NCBI RefSeq assembly: GCF_036370855.1 | Contig: NC_088113.1 | Location: forward strand, 21,410,501-21,474,500 | Reading direction: 5' to 3' | Origin: Dromaius novaehollandiae | Taxonomy: Eukaryota; Chordata; Aves; Casuariiformes; Dromaiidae | Length of the DNA stretch: 64,000 bases | Notes under the pieces: generated by a model | Seen by the model: only the letters and a program-made list of their open reading frames with translations | Told to the model about the DNA's origin: nothing | Database searches by the model: none | In this document: piece by piece, positions 26,640 to 36,544 of the stretch | Layout: each line of letters opens with the position of its first letter | Position numbering within the stretch: the first letter of the stretch is position 1 | Translations under genes and position numbers: made by a program

Positions 26640-26955
26640 GCCGGCACGCTGCCATCGATTCGGAGGTGATTGCTGCAGAGGTGAAGCGTGGTCAGCTCTC
26701 CTCATTATTGTGCAAATGGCTGGAAATGCAAATCCTCGGGTGCACCTGGGGAAAAACGTATTAATAATATTGCTCCTGATTAAGGTCACAGGGCACTTTT
26801 TGCTTGTTCAGTGAAGTTTGGGCTCCTTTCCCTCTTTTCAATTTAATAGTTGGTTTATTTTTATATCTAGAGCTTGGAAGTCCTTAGGAGATGTTTTATC
26901 AGGATCTTTCAAACTGCTCTTGCAATCACTTGACAAAATCCTGTCGGCAGCGCCA
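26640..26955. promoter_or_regulatory. Candidate conserved non-coding element with POU octamer
   Basis: Contains ggaaatgcaaatcctcgg (26719-26736), which includes the perfect octamer ATGCAAAT, next to tattattgtgcaaatgg-like sequence and cgtattaataatattgctcc. AT-rich between CpG-rich flanks and non-coding. The octamer is seen directly; enhancer function is inference. Confidence 0.45.
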
Positions 26956-27384
26956 GGCCTCCCTGCTTCAGAGCAAGAGACCTCGCAGGAGCCCTGCGCA
27001 GCGCCGTGGGGCTGGTTGTCTGCGCTGCGCGTTGCAGCCCGAGAGCTGCCCGGCTCCGTCGCGCCTCGGAGGCGGCAGCAGGGATGACCCGGCCGCTGGC
27101 AGCGTCCCCGGATGGGGTTCCCACCCGCCGGTTTGGTGCGAGCCGGACGCCCGTGTCGGGATTCAGGGCCCGGCTCAGGCTGGGACCTGCCCTCGCGCCC
27201 GGGAGAGAATCACCAGCGGCCTCGTCCCACTGCACGGCACCTCGCCCCCCCTCGCCCCCCGCCTCCGCGCCGTGGGGGCAGTGACCGGGGGGCCTGGGCA
27301 CGGCGCGGCCCCGGTCTCGCACCGCCAGATCCCGTCGCCGGCCCCGGGAGCGCTGTGCCGCTCGACGGCACGAGCAGCCTGCCA

Positions 27385-27530
27385 ACGTGCCGCTGATTTA
27401 TTGCTGAGGAAATGCTTAATTTAGGCGATGTATTTAAGGAAACTAATTAGAATTGTATTAATATTTATGGGCCTTATGGCGAGGCTGATAGCTGCTATTT
27501 GAGGGTATTAACCGTTATCTTACCCCGGGC
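27385..27530. promoter_or_regulatory. Candidate conserved non-coding element
   Basis: Very sharply bounded AT-rich island running from gctgatttattgctgaggaa through aactaattagaattgtatta to gagggtattaaccgttatct. It holds several homeodomain cores including CTAATTAG. No coding frame. Confidence 0.48.
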
Positions 27531-28059
27531 AGGACCACGGTGCTTGGAGGCAGCTCCGAGTGTGCTAAACGCAGCCCAGACCTTGTCACCACCCTGTGAC
27601 AACAGGCAGCCGGACGCTGCACACCTGGACCACGTCCGCAGCGTTAACAACCATCCCGGGTTAATAACCCGGCGCACGTGGCCCCCGGAGCCGCCGCGTT
27701 CCCTGCGGCAGGACCGCCGAGCGGAGCCGCCAGGATGCAGGGACTCGTTCCCCGGGAGCGCGGAGGAGCCGGAGCGCCGGGGCGGCCGCCGTGCCGGGTC
27801 CCCGGGGCCGGCGGGAGCGCGGCGGCGGCTGGAAGCGGGCACTCCGTCTTACTGGCAGGCACCCGGGGGGCCGTGCTGGCGCGAGCGCGGGGCCCTGGGG
27901 CCGCAGAGCCCGCGGCGGGATGCGACCCTGGCACTCGGGGCGCCCGCGGACTCGTCCAGCCTGCCGGGCTCAGGGGCTTGTCCCGGCGGGAGGAGGGAGC
28001 GGGGGGCGGGATGCGGGGGGCTGGGTCCCAGGGGCTCCTGGCAAAGAGGGGGAGCAGTG

Positions 28060-28240
28060 GGGGAGTGCGGGATGGAGCGCAGGATGGGGAGTGGGATGGG
28101 GAGCACGGGATGGGGAGCGCGGGATAAGGATTACAGGGCAGGGAGCACAGGATGGAGCAGGGCACAGGGAGCACAGGATGGAGCAGGGGACAAGGAGCAC
28201 GGGATGGAGAGCACGGGATGGAGTGCTGCAGCCGGGCAGG
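28060..28240. repeat. Degenerate tandem repeat (gggatggggagcac units)
   Basis: Repeated gggatggggagcac / aggatggagcagggcacag units of about 14-22 bases. Non-coding low-complexity DNA. Confidence 0.75.
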
Positions 28241-28534
28241 GCAGAGCCGGGGGCACGGCGGGCTCGCAGGACGGGGCGACAGGAGCATGGAGGCTGCGGG
28301 CGGGCGGGCAGCAAAGGGGCCGGGCGGGCCGCTGCAGGGGGGTGAGGGCTGGAGCTGGGGCCCCGGGGTGGGCACGGCTGTGACAGCGGCCTGGGCCAGC
28401 GCTGCACGGCCGGGGTTGATGCCAGCCCACGTGCCTCCCCGGTGCTGGCTGCCCCGGCAGCACCCCCGGCCGCGCCGCAGGGCACCCGGCTCGTGCGTAA
28501 CCCGCTCCCGCCCGCACACCGGCCTCCCGCTAGA

Positions 28535-28670
28535 GCAACGTTCACATCAATTTTCCTTCCTCTCATTTGTCTGTAAACCACAAAGAAAAATCTCTGCCGC
28601 CTGCCCGCATCGGGCCGCCGCGGTGATGTATGGCTGTAATAAAAACCCCATTTCGGGCGGCCGCCTTCCC
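28535..28670. promoter_or_regulatory. Candidate conserved non-coding element with RUNX-type site
   Basis: Block from cgttcacatcaattttcctt through gtctgtaaaccacaaagaaa (AACCACAA, RUNX-type) to ggctgtaataaaaacccc. AT-rich between CpG-rich flanks. Non-coding. Confidence 0.4.
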
Positions 28671-29643
28671 CACGCCGCCGGCCAGCGTGCCCCCCCGGGG
28701 CCGTGCGGGGGCCGGGCTGCCACCAGCGTCGTCCCCCCCGCGCGGTCCTGCCGCTGGCCCCTCTGCCCCCGCCGGCCCCGGAGCAGCCCGTCCCATGCAG
28801 CAGCACTGCGATGAATTGCCCCTGCAGCCCGGCCCCGCGCGGCTCTTTTTCTTCTCGTCTCCATCGCGCGGCAGCCGGCTCCACGGTGCGGATCAAAGCG
28901 GGCGACGCACCGGCTGCACCCGGGGCCCAGCTTTCATCTGCGCCGGCACCCGGGCGCCCGGCCGAGCCGGGCCGGCTGGGAGGGAGCCGCGTGGCAAACC
29001 GGCGCTTTCGGGTTTTCATCTTCCCCGTTTCCAGCTCCCGGCTGTCTGCGGGTGCAAAGCTCGTAGGGGGCCGCAGCTGGCATCGCATGGGAGGGAGCAG
29101 GCGCAGCCCTACCCACGCTGCAAACAACGCAGAAACCGCTGCACCGGAGCGAACGCCAGCGACGACACCTCCCTTCCGAGCAGCCCCACGGCTGGGGCGT
29201 CACCGGGCTCCGGCTGCTGCTTCATCGTTCACGGGTGTGGAGGGTGCCGGGGGCCGCTGCCCCCCCGTTCCCACGGGGTCTGCTGCACCTCGTACCTCCC
29301 GCGCCTGCACGCAGCGCTCGCCCACAGCCCGCACCGGGCTCGTTAATTAGCAAATTAATAAGATGATATCAGCGCCGGCTGACTCTGTTTGCTCAGTGTC
29401 CCCCCGGCCCCACGCAGCCGGTGTGACCGCGTCCCGCCTGGGCGATGCTCCGGAGGCACCGTGCAGCGGGGCAGGCGGGGGCTGCCGCCCCCCCGGGACG
29501 CCCTGCTCCCACCGCCCCGCCGTACGGGAAAGGCGCGGAGGGAAGGGGAGCCCCGCGGAGCCGCCGCCAGCCCGGCTCTGCCGCGGAGCCACGGCACGGA
29601 GAGAGCGAGGCGGGAGCTTGCCAAAGCCAGGCGTCCTGGCACC

Positions 29644-29649
29644 TTTATT
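29644..29649 (-). terminator. Polyadenylation signal of the WAPx3-Kunitzx2 gene
   Basis: AATAAA on the minus strand, about 80 bases after the stop codon. Confidence 0.8.
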
Positions 29650-29728
29650 GCAGGCAGCAGGGGCGGCGGGTGGCCCCGCTGCAGCCCCAGCCCCGGGGCG
29701 GCCCGCGGCCACCGCGGCTTCCTCGGCG

Positions 29729-32700
29729 TCACTCCTTGGCCCTCGCTGCGGGAGGAACGAGAGGCCGTGAGCAGGCAGAGCCGGCACAGCCGTCCCCCCG
29801 CTCTGCTGCACGTCGGGCTGGAAACCGCTCCGCGCCCGGGAAAGGAGCCGTTGCTGCAACCCCTCAACCAACGGCCTCAACCGCCCGCGGCTCTGCTCGG
29901 AAACGGTGTCACAACCGCGGCTGCCCACACCGCGCCGGCCCGCAACCGCCGCCGGGGCCACCCCGGGAGCCCGAGCCGACGTCCCCGCTGGGCCGCTCCT
30001 ACCTGGGCGCCCGCAGGTGCGCCGGCACTCCTGCTCGCTGGCGAAGCGGTTCTCGTTGCCGGTGCAGCCCTTGTAGATGAAGCGCTCGCAGCGGCGCGTG
30101 GCCGCGTTGTAGAAGTAGCTGGGGATGTGGGCCAGGCAGGTGCCGGGCACCTTGGGCAGGCGGCACACCTGGGCGGCTGCGGGGCCGGCTGCGCTGAGCC
30201 CCCGCCGCTCCGGCCCCTGCTGCGCGGCCCCCGCTCGTCCCCCGGCGCTGTGCAGACCTGCCCCGCCGCCCCCGGCCCTGGCCTCCCCGCAGCCCCGTGG
30301 CCTGGCCCCCGCCTCGGCCAGTGCAGCCCGGCACAGCCCAGTCCAACCCAGTGCAGCTCCCACCTCTGCCACTCCAACCCAGCCCAGCCCCTGCCTCCGC
30401 CAGCACAGCCCAGTCCGGCCCAGTCCAACCCAGTGCAGCCCCTGCCTCCACCAGTGCAGCCCAGTCCAACCCAGACCAGCCCCTGCCTCTGCCAGTATAG
30501 CCCAGTCCAACCCAGTCCCACCCAGTGCAGCCCCTGCCTCCATCAGGGCAGCTCAGGGCAGCCCAGTCCAACCCAGTGCATCCCAGTCCAGCCCCTGCCT
30601 CCACCAGTGCAGCCCAGTCCAACCCAGACCAGACCAGTCCAGCCCCTGCCTCCACCAGTCCAGCCCAGTCCAACCCAGTGCAGCCCAGTGCAGCCCCTGC
30701 CTCTGCCAGTACAGCCCAGTCTAGCCCATTCCCACCCAGTGCAGCCCAGTGCAGCCCCTGCCTCCATCAGTGCAGCCCAGTGCAGCCCAGTCCAACCCAG
30801 TGCAGCCCAGTCCCGCCCGGCGCAGCCCAGTCCCGCCCGGCGCGGGGGCTGCTCGCACCGCTCTTGCGGCAGGCCTGCTGGCACTCGCGGCGGCTGGGGA
30901 AGTTGTTGCGGTTGCCGCCGCAGCCGCTGTAGATGAAGGCCTGGCACGCCTTGGCCAGCGGGTTGTAGAAGTAGCGGCGCAGGTGCCCGCGGCACGGCCC
31001 CCGCACCGGGCGCAGGGAGCAGACGCCGTCCGAGGAGGAGGAGGAGGAGGAGGAGGGGGCTGGGGGGAGCCGGGGGGAGCGGGAGGGCGTCGCGCGCTCC
31101 CCGCCGGCCCGCAGCCCCCACACCGGCGTCAGGCAGCCGAGGCCGCAGCCCGTGAAGCAGCACTTCTTGCCGGGGGGGCACTGGGTGTCGTCGGTGCAGG
31201 CGTTGGTGCAGGGCGCGAAGGTGTGCAGCACCCTCCTCTTGGGGCAGACGCCCGGCCTGGCTGCGGCGGCAGAGCAGAGGGCTCGCGCCGGGGGTGCCTC
31301 TGCCGGCCCCCAGCTTCCCCCCACGCGCCACGCGGCTGCTGCTCGGCTGCACGCGCTGCACCACGCGCCCTGACGCCTGTGCAATGCCACGCGCCCCGAC
31401 GCCTGTGCAGCGCCGTGCACCCTGCCACCCACACCACGCCACGCGCCCCGACGCCTGTGCAGCGCCGTGCACCCTGCCACCCACACCACGCCACGCGCCC
31501 CGACGCCTGTGCAGCGCCGTGCACCCTGCCACCCACACCACGCCACGCGCCCCGACGCCTGTGCAGCGCCGTGCACCCTGCCACCCACACCACGCCACGC
31601 GCCCCGACGCCTGTGCAGCGCCGTGCACCCTGCCACCCACACCACGCCACGCGCCCCGACGCCTGTGCAGCGCCGTGCACCCTGCCACCCATACCACACC
31701 ACGCCACGCGCCCTGACGCCTGTGCAGCGCCGTGCACCCTGCCACCCACACCACGCCACGCGCCCTGACGCCTGTGCAGCGCCGTGCACCCTGCCACCCA
31801 CACCACGCCACGCGCCCTGACGCCTGTGCAGCGCCGTGCACCCTGCCACCCACACCATGCCACGCGCCCTGACGCCTGTGCAGCGCCGTGCACCCTGCCA
31901 CCCATACCATGCCACGCGCCCTGACGCCTGTGCAGCGCCGTGCACCCTGCCACCCATACCACACCACGCCACGCGCCCTGACGCCTGTGCAGCGCCGTGC
32001 ACCCTGCCACCCACACCATGCCACGCGCCCTGACGCCTGTGCAGCGCCGTGCACCCTGCCACCCATACCACACCACGCCACGCGCCCTGACGCCTGTGCA
32101 GCGCTGTGCACCCCAACGCCCACACCACACCACGTGCCCTGATGCCGGTGCAGCGCCGTGCACCCCGACGCCCACACCACGCCACACACCCTGACGCCTG
32201 TGCGGCGCTGTGCACCGCAACGCCTGTGCAGCACCGTGCACCCCAACGCCCACACCACACCATGCGCCCTGACGCCTGTGCAGCGCCGTGCACCCTGCCA
32301 CCCACACCACACCACGCGCCCTGACGCCTGTGCAGCACCGTGCGCCCCGAGGCCCCGCTGCCCCCAGGCCAGACCCCGCACCCGGTGCCGCAGCGCTTTG
32401 CGGGGGGCACCGTCGCCGCCCGCCCCCCCCCGCGCCGCTACCTTTCACGGGCTGCACGCAGTGCACGTGGCAGCCCATGCTGCAGCACTTGGCGTTGCCG
32501 GAGCAGTCGCTGTCGCTGCCGCAGCGCACCAGGCAGATGGTCATCACGCCGGGCGGCAGCTGCGGGCAGAAGCCCGGCTTCTCTGCGGGCGGCAGAGCGG
32601 GGTCAGGGCCGCGGGCCGGGGCTCACCGCGGCGTGGGGCAGCGCGGGGCTGGGCGCCCGGAGCCCTCACCTCCGGGGGGGAGCAGGCACTGCCGCCCGCA

Positions 32701-32989
32701 GCCGTCGGAGCAGCAGCGGGCGCTGCCCGGGCAGTCGCCGTCGGAGGAGCAGTAGGCAGCGCAGGGGCCGGCGCCGATCCGCGCGGGCGGGGGGCACTCG
32801 CCGAGCTTCCCTGCGGGGGGGCAGCGTCAGGTCCCCCGCGCCCGGCCCGGCCCCCCGCCCGCACCACCGCGGCGGCCCGGCGGGACGGGGCTCACCGGCG
32901 AGGGAGAGCGCGGCCGGCGGCTGGCACTCGCCGCGGGGGGCCAGGGGGGCCAGGAGGCCCAGCAGCAGCAGCAGCACGCCCGGCTCCAT
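29729..32989 (-). CDS. Secreted WAPx3-Kunitzx2 protease-inhibitor-like protein
   Basis: Six exons, all introns phase 1: 32896-32989, 32670-32810, 32442-32582, 30859-31260, 30003-30176, 29729-29745 (969 nt, 322 aa). Exon 1 is a signal peptide with an LLLLLGLLAPL core. Exons 2 and 3 each encode an 8-Cys WAP unit (residues about 32-78 and 79-125). Exon 4 (126-259) carries WAP3, a Ser-rich linker and Kunitz 1. Exon 5 (260-317) is Kunitz 2, and exon 6 adds ARAKE. WAP and Kunitz domains inhibit serine proteases extracellularly. The P1-equivalent residue is Arg in Kunitz 1 (GPCRGHL, trypsin-like targets) and Leu in Kunitz 2 (GTCLAHI, chymotrypsin/elastase-like targets). EPPIN and WFDC8 in the mammalian WFDC locus mix the same domains in other orders, so orthology is not claimed. 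A TATA box and AATAAA flank the gene. Confidence 0.88.
30330..30850. repeat. Minisatellite filling the intron between Kunitz 1 and Kunitz 2 exons
   Basis: Interleaved units of cccagtccaacccagtgcag and cccctgcctccaccagtgca repeat across about 500 bases on the plus strand. It ends only about 10 bases from the exon-4 donor. Long open frames across it are shadows of the repeat. Confidence 0.9.
31365..32340. repeat. 52-bp VNTR filling intron 3 of the WAPx3-Kunitzx2 gene
   Basis: About 18 copies of a 52-bp unit beginning acgcctgtgcagcgccgtgc and ending near ccacgcgcccc. Copies at 31451 and 31503 are identical, while copies towards 32100-32300 are more divergent and some carry an extra ccacacca. 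It makes up most of the 1.18-kb intron and generates long spurious frames on both strands. Confidence 0.93.
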
Positions 32990-33025
32990 GGCGCTGCCCG
33001 GAGCGCCGGCACCTGCCCCGGCCCC

Positions 33026-33032
33026 TTATATA
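33026..33032 (-). promoter_or_regulatory. TATA box of the WAPx3-Kunitzx2 gene
   Basis: The minus strand reads CTATATAAGG about 37 bases before the start codon at 32989, implying a very short 5' UTR. Confidence 0.75.
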
Positions 33033-33059
33033 GCGCGGAGCCGGCGCCGGGCCGCGGCC

Positions 33060-35525
33060 CTTTCACAATGCCCCGCTCAGGTTTCCGCCCCTCCCCGGCG
33101 AGCGGGGCCGGCGCTGCGGCCGGGGCCCCGGGAGGCCGCGCTCAGGCGGCTCCCCGCGTGCGGGAGCGGGGCCGGGCCCCCCCGCCTGCCCCCGGACCCC
33201 CCCGGCCCCCCCGGCCCCGGCGCTGCCCGCGAGCCCGGCCGGGGCGGCAGCGGGCAGGGCAGAGCCCCGACGGGGCTCCCGCGCCGCGGAGACGGGCGCG
33301 GCGGAGCAACAGCCTCCTCTGCTGGCTGCTGCCGGCGCCGGAGCGGGACGGAGATGGGCCGGGAGCGCCGCCCGCCGCCGCCAGCCCCGGGCTCCGGCCT
33401 CCGCGCCAAGGCCGGGCCCGTCGGGGCCTCGCCGGAGGCAGCGGCAGACCCGCGTCCGGCTCTGCCGGGGGAACCGAGCCCAGCGGCCCCGGCCCGGCTC
33501 GGGGCTGGAGCGCCCACGGCCGCGGCGCGGGGAGGACGCTGCCCGGCTGCACCGCACGGCGTGCCGGGGTCCAACGCCTAAAACGCACCCACTGACGGTG
33601 ACTGCGCCCGCGGCGCGCGGCGGCTGGGGCTCAGCGTCAACCCAACGCAAGCGACGGCCCCAGCGCGGCCGTGTGGCGTGCCGGCCGGCGAGGCCGCGGA
33701 GGCAAAACCCAAGGCAGCGGGCGGGTCGCCGCTGGCAGCCGCCCGGGAAGCTCCTCCGTGACCATCCCAGCGGCGCTGGCGACACGTCGCATTCCCGCAG
33801 CCCGGCTGCCCCCGTGCAGCCGCCCGCCAGCCGAGCCCTTCGCTATCCCGCAGGCACAGGGAGTTTCCAAACGCCACGGTGCAACGCCCCGGGAGGAGCA
33901 TCCCACCTGCCCCCCCCCCGGCAGCGGGGGCGAGGAGGGAGCCCGGGTGCCGGCACACGGAGCAGCCCCTCGCCAGGCACAGGGCCGTCCCTGCCTGCCG
34001 GGTCCAGCCCCGCACGCGCAGGGCACCGGGCTGCTTTACAGACCCTGTTTTTCTTGCTGGAGGTTCCCTTTGCTTCGGGCCCGCGGTTTCTCTAGCAATG
34101 AGCTCGCAGGCTGCGTGGAGCGCGGGTGACGCAGACAGGAATTTCCCAGCAGGGAAATACGATCGGCAAGCTGTAAAACTGCGGATGAGGCGGAAAGATC
34201 ACGTCGGCCTCGGCACAGTTCCAGGGCCTGCGCGGGGAGCGGTCGCCAGCGTCCGTCCCTTCCTGCACGCCTGGGCCCTGGCCAAGGTGGCTCTCGCCGT
34301 CCCCAGCTCTGCGCCTCTCCCCGCAGCAGCGCCGGCTCTCCGGGGACGGGCTCCTTCCCAGCGCCCAGCGCCCTGCCGCAGCCCCGCTGCTCCGGCAGCA
34401 CCGCAGCCCCCGCCGCCCCGGGCAGCCCGAGCCCCTGCGCCTCGCCCGCCGGACGTGCCGCGCCGCCCTTTCCTCCGTTCCGCCCGAGCGCTCGTGCACC
34501 GGCGCACGGCGAGCAGCCGCTCCCCGGTCACGCGCCCTGCCGGACCCCTGACCTGTGCCACCGCCACCGCGGCGCTCCCGGCCCCGGCAGCCCCGGCACT
34601 CGCCCCGGGCACGCGGGAGCTGCCCTGAACCGGGGCAGCACCATGCACCAGCCGCCCTGCACCGGGGCAGCACTGTGCACCCTCGCCAGCCTCGCACCCA
34701 GCAGCCTGGGCCCCCCAGTCCAGGGGCCGGGCGGAGGCAGCACACGCCGCAGGCCGGCTGCACCCCCAGTGCACCACTCGCCCCTGGTGTCCAGCACCAC
34801 CTCCGCCCCGGTGAGCCAGGACCCCCAGGAGCAGCTCCCGCGCTGCCGGGGCCTGGGGACCCTGGTGGGCTGCGTCCCGGCACCTCCGGCTGCCCTGGCG
34901 GGGCCAGCACGGGTGCCAAGGGGCTCGATGCCGCCTCGTCCCCATGTGCCGGCGGGAGCAGCCGCAGGACGCTGGATTGCCAGCGCAGCTCAGCAGCCAG
35001 GACGGCGGCGTGGGCACACGGCCGTGGGGGTCTGGACCGCACAGCCCGCCTGCCCCGCGCCTCCCGGCTCCTCTCGCCTCCCTACTCACGCCTGTCCTGG
35101 GCGCTGGCCCCGCCGGAGCCCCCAGCCGCCACCGGGGCCGTGGCCCCGCTCGCCCGCCGCCAGCCTACGTGATGGCACCGCAGCCTCTCGCCCGGCCCCG
35201 CCGAGGAATGGCCCCGCGCAGCGGGTGCTGCGCCGGGCGCGTTGCACAAGCTCCCCGCCCGCCGCCCCAGGCGCCCTCGCCCCGGGCTCCAGCCCCTTCC
35301 CCGGCCCCGGGGCAGCCGCTGCCACGCCGCATCCTGCTTGCCCCGGGGCGGGTGGCTGCTGGGTGGCTCCCGGCCCCCCCGGCTGCCTGCACCGAGCTCC
35401 GCGATTTCTCAGGCAACAGCACGTCGTGGGGCCGCGGCCGCCCGGGGCAGGGCTGCGAGCCGCCGTGCTGCGCCGGGCGCCCCGAGGCCGGGTGTGCGGT
35501 GGCCCCTCCCCGCATGCCCCGGCCC
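33060..35525. other. GC-rich intergenic DNA, no gene seen
   Basis: CpG-rich sequence between the minus-strand WAP/Kunitz gene and the next plus-strand promoter. No WAP (KCC), Kunitz or signal-peptide-plus-donor pattern was found in any frame. An AT-richer patch at about 34030-34205 is unexplained. Confidence 0.55.
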
Positions 35526-35532
35526 CGCGGCA

Positions 35533-35538
35533 TATAAA
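35533..35538 (+). promoter_or_regulatory. TATA box upstream of the orphan signal-peptide exon
   Basis: gcatataaacgcgg (TATAAA at 35533-35538) lies 48 bases before the ATG at 35586, the same layout as the other genes of the cluster. Confidence 0.7.
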
Positions 35539-35585
35539 CGCGGCCGCCGCGCCGCGCCGGCAGTCCCGCATCCTCCGGCAGCGCC

Positions 35586-35664
35586 ATGAGGACCGCAGGC
35601 GTGCTGCTGGTGGGCATCCTCGCCCTGTGCGCGCCGCCGGCCGCAGGGGCCTCCGAGGACGAGG
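35586..35664 (+). CDS. Orphan WFDC-type signal-peptide exon (partial gene or alternative first exon)
   Basis: ATG in good context opens a 26-codon frame with a hydrophobic core VLLVGILALC, then AAGASEDE, and ends in a strong phase-1 donor (gag g|gtgagc). Length, phase, TATA placement and hydrophobic pattern match exon 1 of the neighbouring WAP genes. I found no WAP-like exon before WFDC2 exon 1. Because all junctions are phase 1, this exon could splice to WFDC2 exons 2-3 (39884, 40740) as an alternative promoter, or it may be the remnant of a lost gene. A weak candidate next exon after the acceptor at about 36715 (GPGCSECDRALPAEG) is not convincing. Confidence 0.5.
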
Positions 35665-36219
35665 GTGAGCGCCACGGGGCTGCCGGGGGTCCCGGCGCGG
35701 GGCCGACGGCCGGGCCGGCGGATCAGACCCACCCCAGCCCCGCAGAGCCCCCGGTGCACCCGGCGGCACCAGGGCGAGGGTCCCCCGGGCACCTGCGAGG
35801 CTCCCCGTCCTGCCGGAGCCCGGGACGGGATGGGGCACAGCCGCCACGGCGGGTGCACGAGTCCAGCCGGGGAGGGGACGCCGAGGGCGGTGGCATGAGG
35901 ACAGCGCGAGGGGCCCTGGGTGCCACCGGTGGCCGCAGGGCGAGCGCGGGAGGAGGCGGCAGCAGCACCGGGCGGTGGCGGAGCCCGGAGGGAGCCCTGC
36001 GGTGTTGGTGCCCCCCGGGGCAGGCTGTGCCGGAGGCAGGGGCGGCACGGACAGGCCCCAGGGAGCTCGGAGCCCTCTGCCAGGGTCGGGCCATGCATGC
36101 GCTCACCACCCCCACGAGCGGAGCCCCACGCGTCCCAGAGGAAGGGACATGCCCCCGTCTCGCCCCGTCTCTTCCCTCCATCCCTTAGCGCCGGCAGACA
36201 GGGAGGGCAGTTAGCACCG

Positions 36220-36535
36220 CCGTGCCGTGCCGTGCCGTGCCGTGCTGCACCATGCCGTACTGTGCCGTACCGTGCCGTGCTGCACCATGCTGTGCTGCAC
36301 CATGCTGTGTTGCACCGTGCCGTACCGTACTGTGCCGTACCGTGCCGTGCTGCACCATGCTGTGCTGCACCATGCTGTGTTGCACCGTGCCGTACCGTAC
36401 TGTGCCGTACCGTGCTGTGCTGCACCATGCTGTGCCGCGCCGTGCTGCATCATGCCATACCGCACCACGCTGTGCTGTGCCGTGCTGCACCGTGCCGTGC
36501 CATGCCGTGCCGTGCTGCACCGTGTCGTGCCGCAG
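36220..36535. repeat. Pentanucleotide-based satellite (gccgt family)
   Basis: About 60 variant units of gccgt, gctgc, accat, actgt and gttgc in 5-base register, organised into longer repeats such as gctgcaccatgctgt. It generates long open frames rich in Cys, Ala and Pro that are not genes. Confidence 0.92.
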
Positions 36536-36544
36536 TCCTGGGGG

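Noticed and set aside
30330-32410. Minus-strand frames of 472-612 codons and plus-strand Pro/Gln-rich frames across the introns
   Set aside because: They read straight through the VNTR introns. The real exons inside them are defined by phase-1 splice sites.
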